This document shows positions 1 to 7,620 of a DNA stretch of 50,369 bases, piece by piece. Numbering within the stretch: position 1 is the stretch's first letter; every line of letters begins with the position of its first letter. Source of the DNA: an uncultured Alphaproteobacteria bacterium (GTDB lineage: Bacteria > Pseudomonadota > Alphaproteobacteria > RF32 > CAG-239); contig CAKQTH010000008.1 in assembly GCA_934276635.1 (NCBI GenBank), positions 1 through 50,369 on the forward strand, in the 5' to 3' direction. The notes below the pieces were generated by a model. The model ran no database searches. It saw only the letters and a program-made list of their open reading frames with translations, and was not told the DNA's origin. The position numbers and the translations under genes are program-made.

Positions 1-348
1 CTCACTTTGGAAGAAAAAGTCGCGGAAATGGAAAAAATTAATAAAGAAAATATAGAATTAGCAAAAAAATATAATCACATAGACGAGGCGAAAGTTAAAG
101 AATTGAAAAAAAATTTTGAAAAATTTAAAGAACAATATCGCAAGAATTGGGGGGGGGAAAAAAAAGAACAGGACATTGGAAATAGTCCCCAAATAATAAC
201 GCCTCTATTGTTACAAAAAAGCATCGGCTCTAAGTCCGATGCTTTTTTGTGCCTCTTAAAAGTCAATCTTTATGGAATATTTTGCATTTTTGTCCGGCAT
301 TGCTGCGGCTGCTTCCGGTGGAGTATAATGCGTTCTTTCGTATATTGA
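1..348 (+). CDS. Partial lysine/glutamate-rich coiled-coil protein, 3' end uncertain
   Basis: The reading frame is open from the first base, so the 5' end is cut off. The visible protein is rich in Lys, Glu and Asn with heptad-like spacing, which suggests a coiled coil; I do not recognise the family. At 149-165 the gene runs through nine G followed by eight A. Read literally, the frame continues through a good hairpin terminator at 215-248 and ends at 348, which is implausible for a normal gene end. One G fewer would end the protein at 194-196, and two fewer at 183-185, both before the terminator. The true end is therefore probably near 185-196, and the G run is either a sequencing/assembly slip or a real slippage site that varies the C-terminus. 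Confidence 0.4.
   Translation, partial: LTLEEKVAEMEKINKENIELAKKYNHIDEAKVKELKKNFEKFKEQYRKNWGGEKKEQDIGNSPQIITPLLLQKSIGSKSDAFLCLLKVNLYGIFCIFVRHCCGCFRWSIMRSFVY
215..248. terminator. Bidirectional Rho-independent terminator
   Basis: GCATCGG (221-227) pairs with CCGATGC (236-242) around an 8-base loop, with six A before and six T after. It can end the forward gene at the window start and the reverse gene whose stop codon is at 256. Confidence 0.85.
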
Positions 349-990
349 TTCTCCGTTTTTTGAGGACGATATCACATTTCCGCCGGCGTCATACTTATAT
401 TTTGTAATATCGCCGTTTTTATTGTATATCCCGAGAATATTACCTTTTTCGTCCTTGTCATAAAAATTTCCGTCTTCAGAAACAAGAGAAAGATTTCCGA
501 CATACTTTCCCACGCTGCTGTGCATTGCGGTGTGATAATCCACAATGTCTTCATATGCGCCCACAAATGTTCCATCGGCTTTATATACAAGCATTTTTCC
601 TCCGTCAGTGTATTTATAATTTTCGACAACATCACCTTGCCAACGATTTAATTTTGAGACGACCTTATCGTTTTCGTCAAGAACATAGGTTATTCGTGAC
701 GGATAATACTCATATTGTGAAGTAATATTTCCGTCTTTATCTTTGCCGATGAAGTTAAAGTCATTATTTGTCAGAGTTGACAATCTTTTGCCGTCTTTGT
801 CGACTTCATAGAAATAGTATCCGTCAGGACCGTTTCCAGAGCCGCGGCTTTTGGAAATCATACCTTTATAATACTTTCCGTCTGCAGCTTGATAAATCTT
901 TGACATAAAATCTTTTTGCCCGCCGCACCATGCCTGGTTTGAAATCAACAAAGACATGGCAAAAGCTAAGATAAATTTGCTTGAGTTCAT
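256..990 (-). CDS. Secreted protein with YD-like repeats and C-terminal YTPPEAAA motif
   Basis: A protein of 244 residues. The N-terminus is a typical signal peptide (short basic start, hydrophobic stretch to about residue 20, cleavage probably after the Ala-Trp-Cys region). The body is built of loosely repeated Tyr/Gly/Asp units of the type D-x-x-G-N-...-Y, which resemble YD/MORN-type beta repeats, but I cannot assign a family. The last 25 residues contain HYTPPEAAAAM and end in KIDF. A closely similar tail is on the unrelated secreted protein encoded at 1219-2049. The start is supported by GAGGGGAG upstream of the ATG. Upstream lie a TTGACA box and a run of eleven G, so expression may be phase variable. 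The likely location is the periplasm or cell surface. Confidence 0.75.
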   Translation of the reverse strand: MNSSKFILAFAMSLLISNQAWCGGQKDFMSKIYQAADGKYYKGMISKSRGSGNGPDGYYFYEVDKDGKRLSTLTNNDFNFIGKDKDGNITSQYEYYPSRITYVLDENDKVVSKLNRWQGDVVENYKYTDGGKMLVYKADGTFVGAYEDIVDYHTAMHSSVGKYVGNLSLVSEDGNFYDKDEKGNILGIYNKNGDITKYKYDAGGNVISSSKNGESIYERTHYTPPEAAAAMPDKNAKYSIKIDF

Positions 991-1107
991 AATTTTTCTC
1001 CCCTCTTATAACAATTTAATATAATTTAATTATATATAGAAATATATATAATTGCAATACTGACTTTAGTCATAGTCAGTTTTTTCCCCCCCCCCCGGCG
1101 ATTGTCA
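991..1107 (-). promoter_or_regulatory. Upstream region with TTGACA box, G11 tract and TGAC-N4-GTCA palindrome
   Basis: Read on the reverse strand: CCTTGACA, six bases, then eleven G (plus-strand C run 1086-1096), six A, CTGAC, a TGACTAAAGTCA palindrome, an AT-rich stretch with TATATA-like sequences, then the ribosome site GAGGGGAG and the ATG. The whole segment aligns with few differences to the region upstream of the prepilin-like gene at 10080-10634. The G run directly follows what looks like a -35 box, so changes in its length would alter promoter spacing. The exact -10 box is not obvious. Confidence 0.55.
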
Positions 1108-1170
1108 AGGCTTTTTTTGCCGAAAAGCGCAAAAAAACGGTGCAGAGGGCAATTTGCCGCAGACAATAAA

Positions 1171-1200
1171 AAAGGCGGGGAATATTATCCTCGCCTTTTG
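1171..1200 (-). terminator. Terminator of the LRR protein gene
   Basis: GGCGGGGA (1174-1181) pairs with TCCTCGCC (1188-1195), one G-T pair. On the reverse strand it is followed by a run of T (plus-strand A run before 1174). It lies 18 bases after the stop of the gene at 1219-2049. Confidence 0.85.
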
Positions 1201-1218
1201 TTGTTATAACAGGTTATC

Positions 1219-2049
1219 TTAGAAAGTTATTTCAACGGTGTTTCCCGTTCCTTCTTCAACAACAGCAGCAGCCTCTGCCGGTGTATAGAAACGGCGACCT
1301 GCTTTTTCATCGTCTGCCGGTTTTTCGGAAATATGCTTCAGATTGATTGCCGAAAGATCTGCGCCGTCGCGCAACAATGCTGTTTTAAGCATTTCTAGCT
1401 GCTCATCGCTGTTATAGTATATGATATCGGATTTGAAAGTCGATCCGAAAGCTTCACTTGCAATATATGTGATATTTTCACCCAAAGTTAAGCTTTTCAG
1501 GTTGTTCATAGTGCGCAACGCGCCTCTGCCCAAATAGGTGATGCCGTTACCGAGTTCAAGATTTTCCATACCTTTTGAACCAGCAAGAGCCCAGTTTCCG
1601 AGAGATGTAACGGAATCAGGAATCTTTAAGCTTTTCAGTGAGTGCAAATATTCAAGCCCGTTGGTACCGATAGATTTAACGCTGTTCGGAATATCGAGCT
1701 CTTTCAAGCTTTTCAATCCTTCCATTGCGCCGCCGTCGATACTGGTAACCGTATTCGGGATTTTAAATGATTCAATCTTGTCCATTCCATGGAACGAACG
1801 GTTGGAAATGTTTGTAATTCCTTCAGAAACAACAACAGATGTGACCTGATCTTTCAATTTTCCCCAAGGTGCATTTGTAACAGACCTGTCAGATGTCCAT
1901 TCATAGGCCCGCATTCTTCCGGTGCCTGAAATTGTCAAAACACCGTCTTTGAGGCCCCAAGTGCAGTTTGATCCGCAAGAGCCGCCCGCGTATGCGTTAA
2001 ACGACATAGCCAGAGCCGTGCCTAAACTAAATAAAAACAACTTGTTCAT
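1219..2049 (-). CDS. Secreted BspA-like leucine-rich repeat protein with C-terminal YTPAEAAA motif
   Basis: A protein of 276 residues with a clear signal peptide (MNKLFLF..., hydrophobic core, AYA-G cleavage). After a short Gly/Cys-rich segment and a beta-like element (LTISGTG), the middle holds about five to six LRR_5/BspA-type repeats with the recurring pattern ...SLxIPxSVTSIG...; such proteins in gut bacteria are usually exported or surface exposed and often bind host or bacterial ligands. The tail has RFYTPAEAAAV and ends in VEITF, matching the tail of the protein at 256-990. I chose the ATG at 2049 because GGGGAGAGGG lies just upstream and the signal peptide begins there; an upstream in-frame ATG at 2106 would put 19 residues before the signal peptide and would fall inside the promoter. 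Confidence 0.85.
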   Translation of the reverse strand: MNKLFLFSLGTALAMSFNAYAGGSCGSNCTWGLKDGVLTISGTGRMRAYEWTSDRSVTNAPWGKLKDQVTSVVVSEGITNISNRSFHGMDKIESFKIPNTVTSIDGGAMEGLKSLKELDIPNSVKSIGTNGLEYLHSLKSLKIPDSVTSLGNWALAGSKGMENLELGNGITYLGRGALRTMNNLKSLTLGENITYIASEAFGSTFKSDIIYYNSDEQLEMLKTALLRDGADLSAINLKHISEKPADDEKAGRRFYTPAEAAAVVEEGTGNTVEITF

Positions 2050-2104
2050 AATGCCCTCTCCCCTATAAAAATATGTTAAAAATAAAATTTCATTATCACC
2101 ATTC

Positions 2105-2134
2105 ATTTTATCTCCATCCGTATATAAAAGTCAA
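2105..2134 (-). promoter_or_regulatory. Promoter of the LRR protein gene
   Basis: Reverse strand TTGACT (2134-2129), an 18-base spacer, then TAAAAT (2110-2105), about 56 bases upstream of the ATG. Unlike the neighbouring surface-protein gene it carries no G run. Confidence 0.65.
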
Positions 2135-2174
2135 GCATTTTCGGAAAAAATATTGCATTTTTAAAAGATAGGAG

Positions 2175-2203
2175 TTGACCGAGAAGACAATAAAAAATAT
2201 GAT
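2175..2203 (+). promoter_or_regulatory. recO promoter
   Basis: TTGACC (2175-2180), 17-base spacer, TATGAT (2198-2203), followed by AAGGAG just before the recO ATG at 2222. It probably serves recO and the closely packed genes downstream. Confidence 0.65.
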
Positions 2204-2221
2204 AAAAGATAAGGAGAAATT

Positions 2222-2941
2222 ATGCAGTTTCAAGATGAAGGATATATCATAAATTTGCGCAAATACGGCGAGCGCTCGGCGATTGTGACGCTGGTGAGCG
2301 CGCAGCACGGAAAAATATCCGGTTTTGCAAAAAATTGTATGAGCAAAAAGAATCTCGGCATTTTTCAAATCGGCAACAAAGTTTCATTCAGCGGATATTC
2401 GCGAGTTGACGGAAATATGCTGTCGGTGCAGATTGAGCTGATGTCTCCGTGTGCCGTAAACTTTATGGAGTCTCCGCAAAAACTCAGTGTGCTGCAGGCG
2501 TTTTGCGAGATGTGCGAACAGTCGTTTGTCCCGTTTGAACCGCTGGCGGATTTATATTCGTATATTGACGGATTTTTTGATGCCGCCGCAAAAGACAACT
2601 GGTTGGAGCAATACGCTTTTTTTGAGTTTTTTTTGCTTGATTTTTTGGGTATAGGGCTCGATTTGCAAAAATGCGCGGTTACCGGCAGAACCGACGATTT
2701 GCGCTATGTTTCGCCAAAAACCGGAAAGGCCGTTTGCGCCGAGGTCGGCAAGCAATATGCGGACAGATTGTTCAAATATCCGATATTTGTGCGCGATAAT
2801 AATCAATACCCATCAGAAGAAGAAATTCTCGAGTTGCTGAAGATGACCGAGTTTTTCCTCAAAAAAAATTTTTTTGACGCGAATGGCTTGAAATTCCCGA
2901 TAAATCGTGCTAATTTGTTGCATAATTTGAATTTTAGCTAA
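2222..2941 (+). CDS. recO: DNA repair protein RecO
   Basis: 239 residues, the usual length for the family. The N-terminal OB fold is recognisable from DEGYIINLRKYGE and the following SAQHGKISGF. The C-terminal helical part includes FFEFFLLDFLGIGLDL and the family hallmark CAVTG..., which is followed by YVSPKTGKAV. RecO loads RecA on single-stranded DNA together with RecF/RecR in gap repair and acts in the cytoplasm. The usual zinc-ligand cysteines are only partly present. AAGGAG lies 7 bases before the ATG. parC follows after 17 bases, so the two are likely cotranscribed. Confidence 0.93.
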   Translation: MQFQDEGYIINLRKYGERSAIVTLVSAQHGKISGFAKNCMSKKNLGIFQIGNKVSFSGYSRVDGNMLSVQIELMSPCAVNFMESPQKLSVLQAFCEMCEQSFVPFEPLADLYSYIDGFFDAAAKDNWLEQYAFFEFFLLDFLGIGLDLQKCAVTGRTDDLRYVSPKTGKAVCAEVGKQYADRLFKYPIFVRDNNQYPSEEEILELLKMTEFFLKKNFFDANGLKFPINRANLLHNLNFS

Positions 2942-2958
2942 AAGAAAAAGAACCAAAA

Positions 2959-5181
2959 ATGCAAGAAAATAATGACAAAATCAGAGATGTTCATCTGGCA
3001 GAAGAATTGAGCACCCGATACCTTTCGTATGCAATGTCGACTATTGTAGACCGCGCTTTGCCTGATGTGCGAGACGGCTTGAAACCTGTGCATCGGCGCC
3101 TGCTTTTTGCAATGCGGCAGCTGCATCTTGACCCGAAATCCGGCTTTAAGAAATGCGCCCGCGTGGTCGGTGATGTTATCGGTAAATATCACCCGCACGG
3201 CGATACGGCGGTTTATGGCGCAATGGTTCGTCTGGCGCAGGATTTTTCGGTGCGCTATCCGCTGGTTGACGGGCAGGGAAACTTTGGCAATATTGACGGT
3301 GACGGCGCGGCAGCAATGCGATATACGGAGGCCAGACTGACCGATTTTGCCATTGCAATGATGGAAGGTCTGAACGAAGACGCGGTTGATTTTCGCGATA
3401 CATATGACGGTGAAGAACAAGAGCCGGTTGTGATGCCGTCTATGGTGCCGAATCTTTTGTGTAATGGTTCGACCGGTATTGCGGTCGGTATGGCGACCAA
3501 TATTCCGCCACACAACCTTTCGGAAGTGTCCGATGCGCTGCTGTTGATGATTGATAATCCGGAGTGCACGATTGAGCAGTTGGTTCGCAAAATAAAAGGG
3601 CCGGATTTTCCGACTGGCGGTGTTATTGTCGACAAGTTTGAATCAATTTTGAACAACTATACCGAGGGAAAAGGTTCGTTCAGAATTCGCGCAAAGTGGG
3701 AAAAAGAAGACCTTGGGCACGGACAATATCAAATTGTGGTAACGCAGATTCCGTATCAGGTTATCAAATCTAAGCTGATTGAAAAAATCGCCCAACTGCT
3801 TTCAGAAAAGAAAATTCCGATGCTGAGCGATATCCGCGATGAATCCGCGCAAGATATTCGTATTGTGCTCGAGCCGAAAAACAGAACGGTTGATGCGGAG
3901 CTGTTGATGGAATATCTGTTCAAACAAACCGAGCTTGAGGCAAAGTTTAATATGAACTTTAATGTGCTCGATTTTGAAGGTGTTCCGCGTGTTTTGAACA
4001 TTAAAGATGTTTTGCGCCAGTTTTTAGATCATCGCCACGATGTTTTGAAAAGACGCGTAAAATATCGACTGGCAAAGATTTTGGCCAGACTGGATATTCT
4101 GTCCGGATATCTGCTTGCATACCTTAATCTGGACGAGATTATCCGCATTATTCGCGAAGAAGACGAGCCGAAAAAGGTTATGATGCAAAAGTTTGCGCTT
4201 AATGATAATCAGGCAGAGGCGATTTTGAATATGAAACTGCGCAGCCTGCGTAAGCTGGAAGAGGCGGAAATCAGAGGCGAATTTGACGAGTTGTCAATCC
4301 AAAAGGCGCAACTTGAAGAGCTTTTGACCGATGAAAAGAAGTGTTGGGAAGCGATTGCCGGCGAAATTAAGCAGATGAAAGAAAAATTCGGCAAAAAAAC
4401 GGCTCTTGGAAGAAGACGCACCGAATTTGTCGAAGCTGAAGAAAATGTTGATGTTCCGATTGAAGCTTTTGTTGAAAAAGAGCCGATTACGGTAATTCTG
4501 TCCGAAAAAGGCTGGATCAGAAGCATTAAGGGATACGCAAACCTCAAAGACGACTTTAAGTTCAAAGATGATGACGGACTGCTGTTTGCGATTCATGCGC
4601 AGACTACCGATAAGATTGTGTTCTTTGACACATCGGGCAAATTCTTTACGCTCAATGCAAGCGAAATTCCTAGCGGAAGAGGGTTCGGCCAGCCTCTGCG
4701 CCTGATGATAGATTTGGGCAACAACGACAATATCTGCTCAATGTTTGTTTATGAGGCCGGCGCGTCATATGTGATTGCTACCGACACCGGCAGAGGCTTT
4801 ATTGTTGATGAAAATCATATTTTGGCGCAAACCCGCAACGGCCGCAAGATTATGAATGTTGCTGACGGTGAAACCGCAATGTTCTGCGTAAAAGTTACAG
4901 GCGACTGCATAGCGCTGGTCGGTCAAAACCGCAAGCTTTTAATCTTTAAGATTGATGAAATTCCGACCGTGGCGCGCGGGCGCGGCGTAACTTTGCAAAA
5001 GTATAAAGACGGAGGGCTTTCGGATATCCAGATTTTCAACGAAAAAGACGGATTTTCGTATAACCGCACCGGTGGACTCAAGGTAGAGACAGATTTGATG
5101 ACCTGGTTCGGACATCGTGCACAGGGTGGAAAAATTGTTCCGTTCGGTTTTCCGAAAAACAATCGTTTTTTGAAAGAATAG
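2959..5181 (+). CDS. parC: DNA topoisomerase IV subunit A (ParC)
   Basis: 740 residues, a length that fits ParC rather than the longer GyrA. The winged-helix catalytic domain has DGLKPVHRR (about 40-48), the KYHPHGD segment (77-82) and the active-site tyrosine Tyr122 in AAMRYTEARL; a coiled-coil arm and a degenerate beta-pinwheel C-terminal domain follow. With ParE it decatenates daughter chromosomes and relaxes supercoils. At the positions equal to E. coli ParC Ser80 and Glu84 this protein has Thr83 and Gly87, natural differences in the quinolone-contact region. The stop is 3 bases before the mtnN ATG, so the genes form one transcription unit. Confidence 0.95.
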   Translation: MQENNDKIRDVHLAEELSTRYLSYAMSTIVDRALPDVRDGLKPVHRRLLFAMRQLHLDPKSGFKKCARVVGDVIGKYHPHGDTAVYGAMVRLAQDFSVRYPLVDGQGNFGNIDGDGAAAMRYTEARLTDFAIAMMEGLNEDAVDFRDTYDGEEQEPVVMPSMVPNLLCNGSTGIAVGMATNIPPHNLSEVSDALLLMIDNPECTIEQLVRKIKGPDFPTGGVIVDKFESILNNYTEGKGSFRIRAKWEKEDLGHGQYQIVVTQIPYQVIKSKLIEKIAQLLSEKKIPMLSDIRDESAQDIRIVLEPKNRTVDAELLMEYLFKQTELEAKFNMNFNVLDFEGVPRVLNIKDVLRQFLDHRHDVLKRRVKYRLAKILARLDILSGYLLAYLNLDEIIRIIREEDEPKKVMMQKFALNDNQAEAILNMKLRSLRKLEEAEIRGEFDELSIQKAQLEELLTDEKKCWEAIAGEIKQMKEKFGKKTALGRRRTEFVEAEENVDVPIEAFVEKEPITVILSEKGWIRSIKGYANLKDDFKFKDDDGLLFAIHAQTTDKIVFFDTSGKFFTLNASEIPSGRGFGQPLRLMIDLGNNDNICSMFVYEAGASYVIATDTGRGFIVDENHILAQTRNGRKIMNVADGETAMFCVKVTGDCIALVGQNRKLLIFKIDEIPTVARGRGVTLQKYKDGGLSDIQIFNEKDGFSYNRTGGLKVETDLMTWFGHRAQGGKIVPFGFPKNNRFLKE

Positions 5182-5184
5182 GCT

Positions 5185-5877
5185 ATGAAAAAAATCGCAA
5201 TTTTGGCTGCAATGTCAAAGGAAATTGAGCAAATTTCAAATATGTTGGAAGACAGCCGTGAAATTTGGCAGAACAGAATGCGCATACGGGAAGGCAAAAT
5301 TGCCGATAAGCAGGTTATTTTGACCGAATGCGGAATCGGCAAAGTCGCCGCAGCCACAAATGCGATTGAAATTATTCAAAATTTTCATCCGGAAATCATC
5401 ATAAATACCGGAGTTGCCGGCTCGCTTGCACAAGATGTTGAAGTCAAAGATATAGTTGTCGGAACAAATTTTGCGTATCATGATGTTTGGTGTCTGGCGC
5501 CGAATCTGTACGGCCAGGTGCAAGGTTTTCCGGCCAGCTTTGATGCGGACAAAAAGGTTGTTTCGGCTTTAAAAAAGAATTTCGGCAATGATGAGCATAT
5601 ACATTTCGGGCAGATTTGCACCGGAGACAGATTTGTTTGCTATCCTGAAGATGTGCAGACGGTTTTGCAACATTTTCCCGATGTTAAGGCCGTTGATATG
5701 GAAGCGGCGGCAATTGCGCAAATTTGCTATATGTACAAATGCAAGTTTTTGAGCCTGAAGGTTATCAGCGACAATCCTGTGCTTCACCCGAACGGAATCG
5801 TGCAATATGATGGTTTTTGGCACGATTTGGCCGACATTTCTTTTGATAAAATTGCTCAGATTATAAAAATAATATAA
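5185..5877 (+). CDS. mtnN: 5'-methylthioadenosine/S-adenosylhomocysteine nucleosidase
   Basis: 230 residues, typical for the family. It opens with KKIAILAAMSKEIEQI, where Glu13 is the likely catalytic acid equal to Glu12 of E. coli. Further marks are TGVAGSL, GDRFVC, VDMEAAAIAQ (substrate ribose and base contacts) and ISDNP with the catalytic Asp. It hydrolyses MTA and SAH to free adenine plus methylthioribose or S-ribosylhomocysteine, clearing products of polyamine synthesis and methylation. It lies 3 bases after parC, an unusual but plausible operon partner. Confidence 0.93.
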   Translation: MKKIAILAAMSKEIEQISNMLEDSREIWQNRMRIREGKIADKQVILTECGIGKVAAATNAIEIIQNFHPEIIINTGVAGSLAQDVEVKDIVVGTNFAYHDVWCLAPNLYGQVQGFPASFDADKKVVSALKKNFGNDEHIHFGQICTGDRFVCYPEDVQTVLQHFPDVKAVDMEAAAIAQICYMYKCKFLSLKVISDNPVLHPNGIVQYDGFWHDLADISFDKIAQIIKII

Positions 5878-5948
5878 ATTGCGTGAGCGTAACCAAATTT
5901 TAACCATAATTGTACAGAATACCGCAAGATAAGAGGTGATTCTATACT

Positions 5949-6254
5949 ATGGCAGTTTTGGCGGGACTTCAAAAACATTGGTTGATTTGTGTCTGTTTGA
6001 TGCTTATTGCATACAGCGGATTTTATATATTTATGGGAAACCGCGGTTTGCCTAAGTATTTTTATCTGCAGCAGGAGCTCAAAGTCGCGCAAAGCGCTAA
6101 TGAAAACTATGAACAGCAAAGAAAGCAGCTGTCGGAAAAAGTCAGTCATTTTTCCGACGAATCTTTGGATTTGGATTTGCTGGAAGAAAGGGCGCGCACT
6201 GTGCTCAACTATGTCGAAAAAGACGAATTTGTGATTTTGGACGACACAATATAA
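5949..6254 (+). CDS. FtsB/DivIC-family septum formation initiator
   Basis: 101 residues: a short cytoplasmic start, one transmembrane segment at about residues 10-30, then a periplasmic coiled coil (about 38-75) and the family-like end with DLLEERARTVLNY. This is the plan of FtsB/DivIC, the bitopic protein that joins FtsL and FtsQ in the divisome. AGAGGTG precedes the ATG. A cell-wall peptidase and a bactofilin gene follow, so the neighbourhood concerns envelope growth and shape. FtsB versus another DivIC-like paralogue cannot be settled from sequence alone. Confidence 0.82.
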   Translation: MAVLAGLQKHWLICVCLMLIAYSGFYIFMGNRGLPKYFYLQQELKVAQSANENYEQQRKQLSEKVSHFSDESLDLDLLEERARTVLNYVEKDEFVILDDTI

Positions 6255-6292
6255 AATATGCCGAAAAATCATATAGATAGAATTTATATGCC

Positions 6293-6322
6293 GCATTTTT
6301 TAAAAAAATGCTGTATTTTTTT
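6293..6322 (+). terminator. AT-rich hairpin with T run after the ftsB-like gene
   Basis: GCATTTTTT pairs with AAAAAAATGC (6293-6311) and is followed by TGTATTTTTTT. The stem is weak in GC, so termination may be partial. Confidence 0.4.
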
Positions 6323-6380
6323 AAACTTATCTGCTATAAACACTTAAAAGATTGTTTTTACCGCTTAAACGGAAAGGAAA

Positions 6381-7610
6381 ATGGGAAAACATAATCGCAA
6401 GCCCAAAATTATGGGCAAGAATGTGAGTTATAGAGAAAAACAACCGCTGTTCTCCGATAAGGAGATTATATTCAGAAGCCGCGGCAGAGCTAAGGTTTTT
6501 AATATATCTTCAAAAATGCAGGTCGTCTTTCTGGCATGTGTGCTCATGATTGCATCATGGAGCGCATACTCTTATCATGTCTATAACAAAACCGGCGATA
6601 TAATTTCCGATACAAACAAAGAACTCAGCCAAACCAGAGATGCTTATGTCGATTTGATGTCTGACTTTATTGCGATTCACAAAAATATAGGCGCGATGAT
6701 AAACTCTCTGGACGAGAAAAAAATCAACAATAATGATGAAATAGACACATATAAACAGCAGGCGCTGATTGTTGAAGATAAAATTAAGCAGATTACCGAT
6801 GAAAAAGAGTGGATAGACACCGATGAGGTCAATGAAAAGACTTCGGCCGGAGAGGCGATTTTGCAACGAGATATCGCGATTTCTGAACGCAACGCTTTGC
6901 GCGCGCAGGTGGCCTCGCTTGAACAAACAATCGACGAGCTCAAAACAATAGAAACCGAGCTTTTGGACAGAGTAAACGAAGTTGCCGAAAAAGAAATCAG
7001 CAAAATTAAGTCTTCAATATCTACCGTAAACTCTGCACTGCGCAAAAAAGGACAGTATTATAACGCGCTGGCCAACAAAAAGACGGACAGCCGCGGCGGG
7101 CTTTATGTCCCGGACAAGGCGGTTTTGGCCGATGATGCAAATTTGAGCAAAGCGGTCGGAAAAGTTTATGACCTTTACAGTGATTTGGAATATTATCGGC
7201 AGGTTGTTGATGCTTTGCCTATCGGCAAACCGGTTTGGAGCTTTTGGGTCAGCTCGGAATTCGGTCGCAGATCAGATCCGCTTAACAAAAAAGCCGCCGT
7301 GCATAAAGGCGTTGATTTGGCAAGCCGCAAGGGCAATAAGGTTTCATCAATGGCCGCCGGAAAAGTTGTCAGAGCGGAATATGTCCGCGGATACGGCAAT
7401 ATGGTTGAAGTTGACCATGGCAATGGTTTTGTTACAAAATATGCGCATATGAACAAAATTTATGTTAAAAAAGGCGCAAAGGTTGAAAAAAATGAAGCTG
7501 TCGGAGAGGTTGGGTCTACCGGTCGTTCTACCGGTCCGCACCTGCATTACGAGGTTTTGTACCGCAATGTGAATGTTGATCCGATGGTCTTTATCAAGGC
7601 TAAAATATAA
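6381..7610 (+). CDS. M23 family peptidoglycan endopeptidase with coiled coil
   Basis: 409 residues. A cytoplasmic N-terminus of about 48 residues with many basic residues is followed by one transmembrane helix (about 50-68), a long coiled coil (about 80-230) and a C-terminal LytM/M23 domain. The metal-site signatures are HKGVDLAS (H-x3-D) and GPHLHYE (H-x-H), and GKVVRAEYVRGYGN and VEVDHGNG are typical of active lysostaphin-type enzymes, so this is probably an active DD-endopeptidase rather than an EnvC-like activator. The bactofilin gene starts 10 bases downstream; coupling of M23 peptidases with bactofilins is known in bacterial shape control. GGAAAGGA precedes the ATG. Confidence 0.92.
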   Translation: MGKHNRKPKIMGKNVSYREKQPLFSDKEIIFRSRGRAKVFNISSKMQVVFLACVLMIASWSAYSYHVYNKTGDIISDTNKELSQTRDAYVDLMSDFIAIHKNIGAMINSLDEKKINNNDEIDTYKQQALIVEDKIKQITDEKEWIDTDEVNEKTSAGEAILQRDIAISERNALRAQVASLEQTIDELKTIETELLDRVNEVAEKEISKIKSSISTVNSALRKKGQYYNALANKKTDSRGGLYVPDKAVLADDANLSKAVGKVYDLYSDLEYYRQVVDALPIGKPVWSFWVSSEFGRRSDPLNKKAAVHKGVDLASRKGNKVSSMAAGKVVRAEYVRGYGNMVEVDHGNGFVTKYAHMNKIYVKKGAKVEKNEAVGEVGSTGRSTGPHLHYEVLYRNVNVDPMVFIKAKI

Positions 7611-7620
7611 GGAAAATGCA

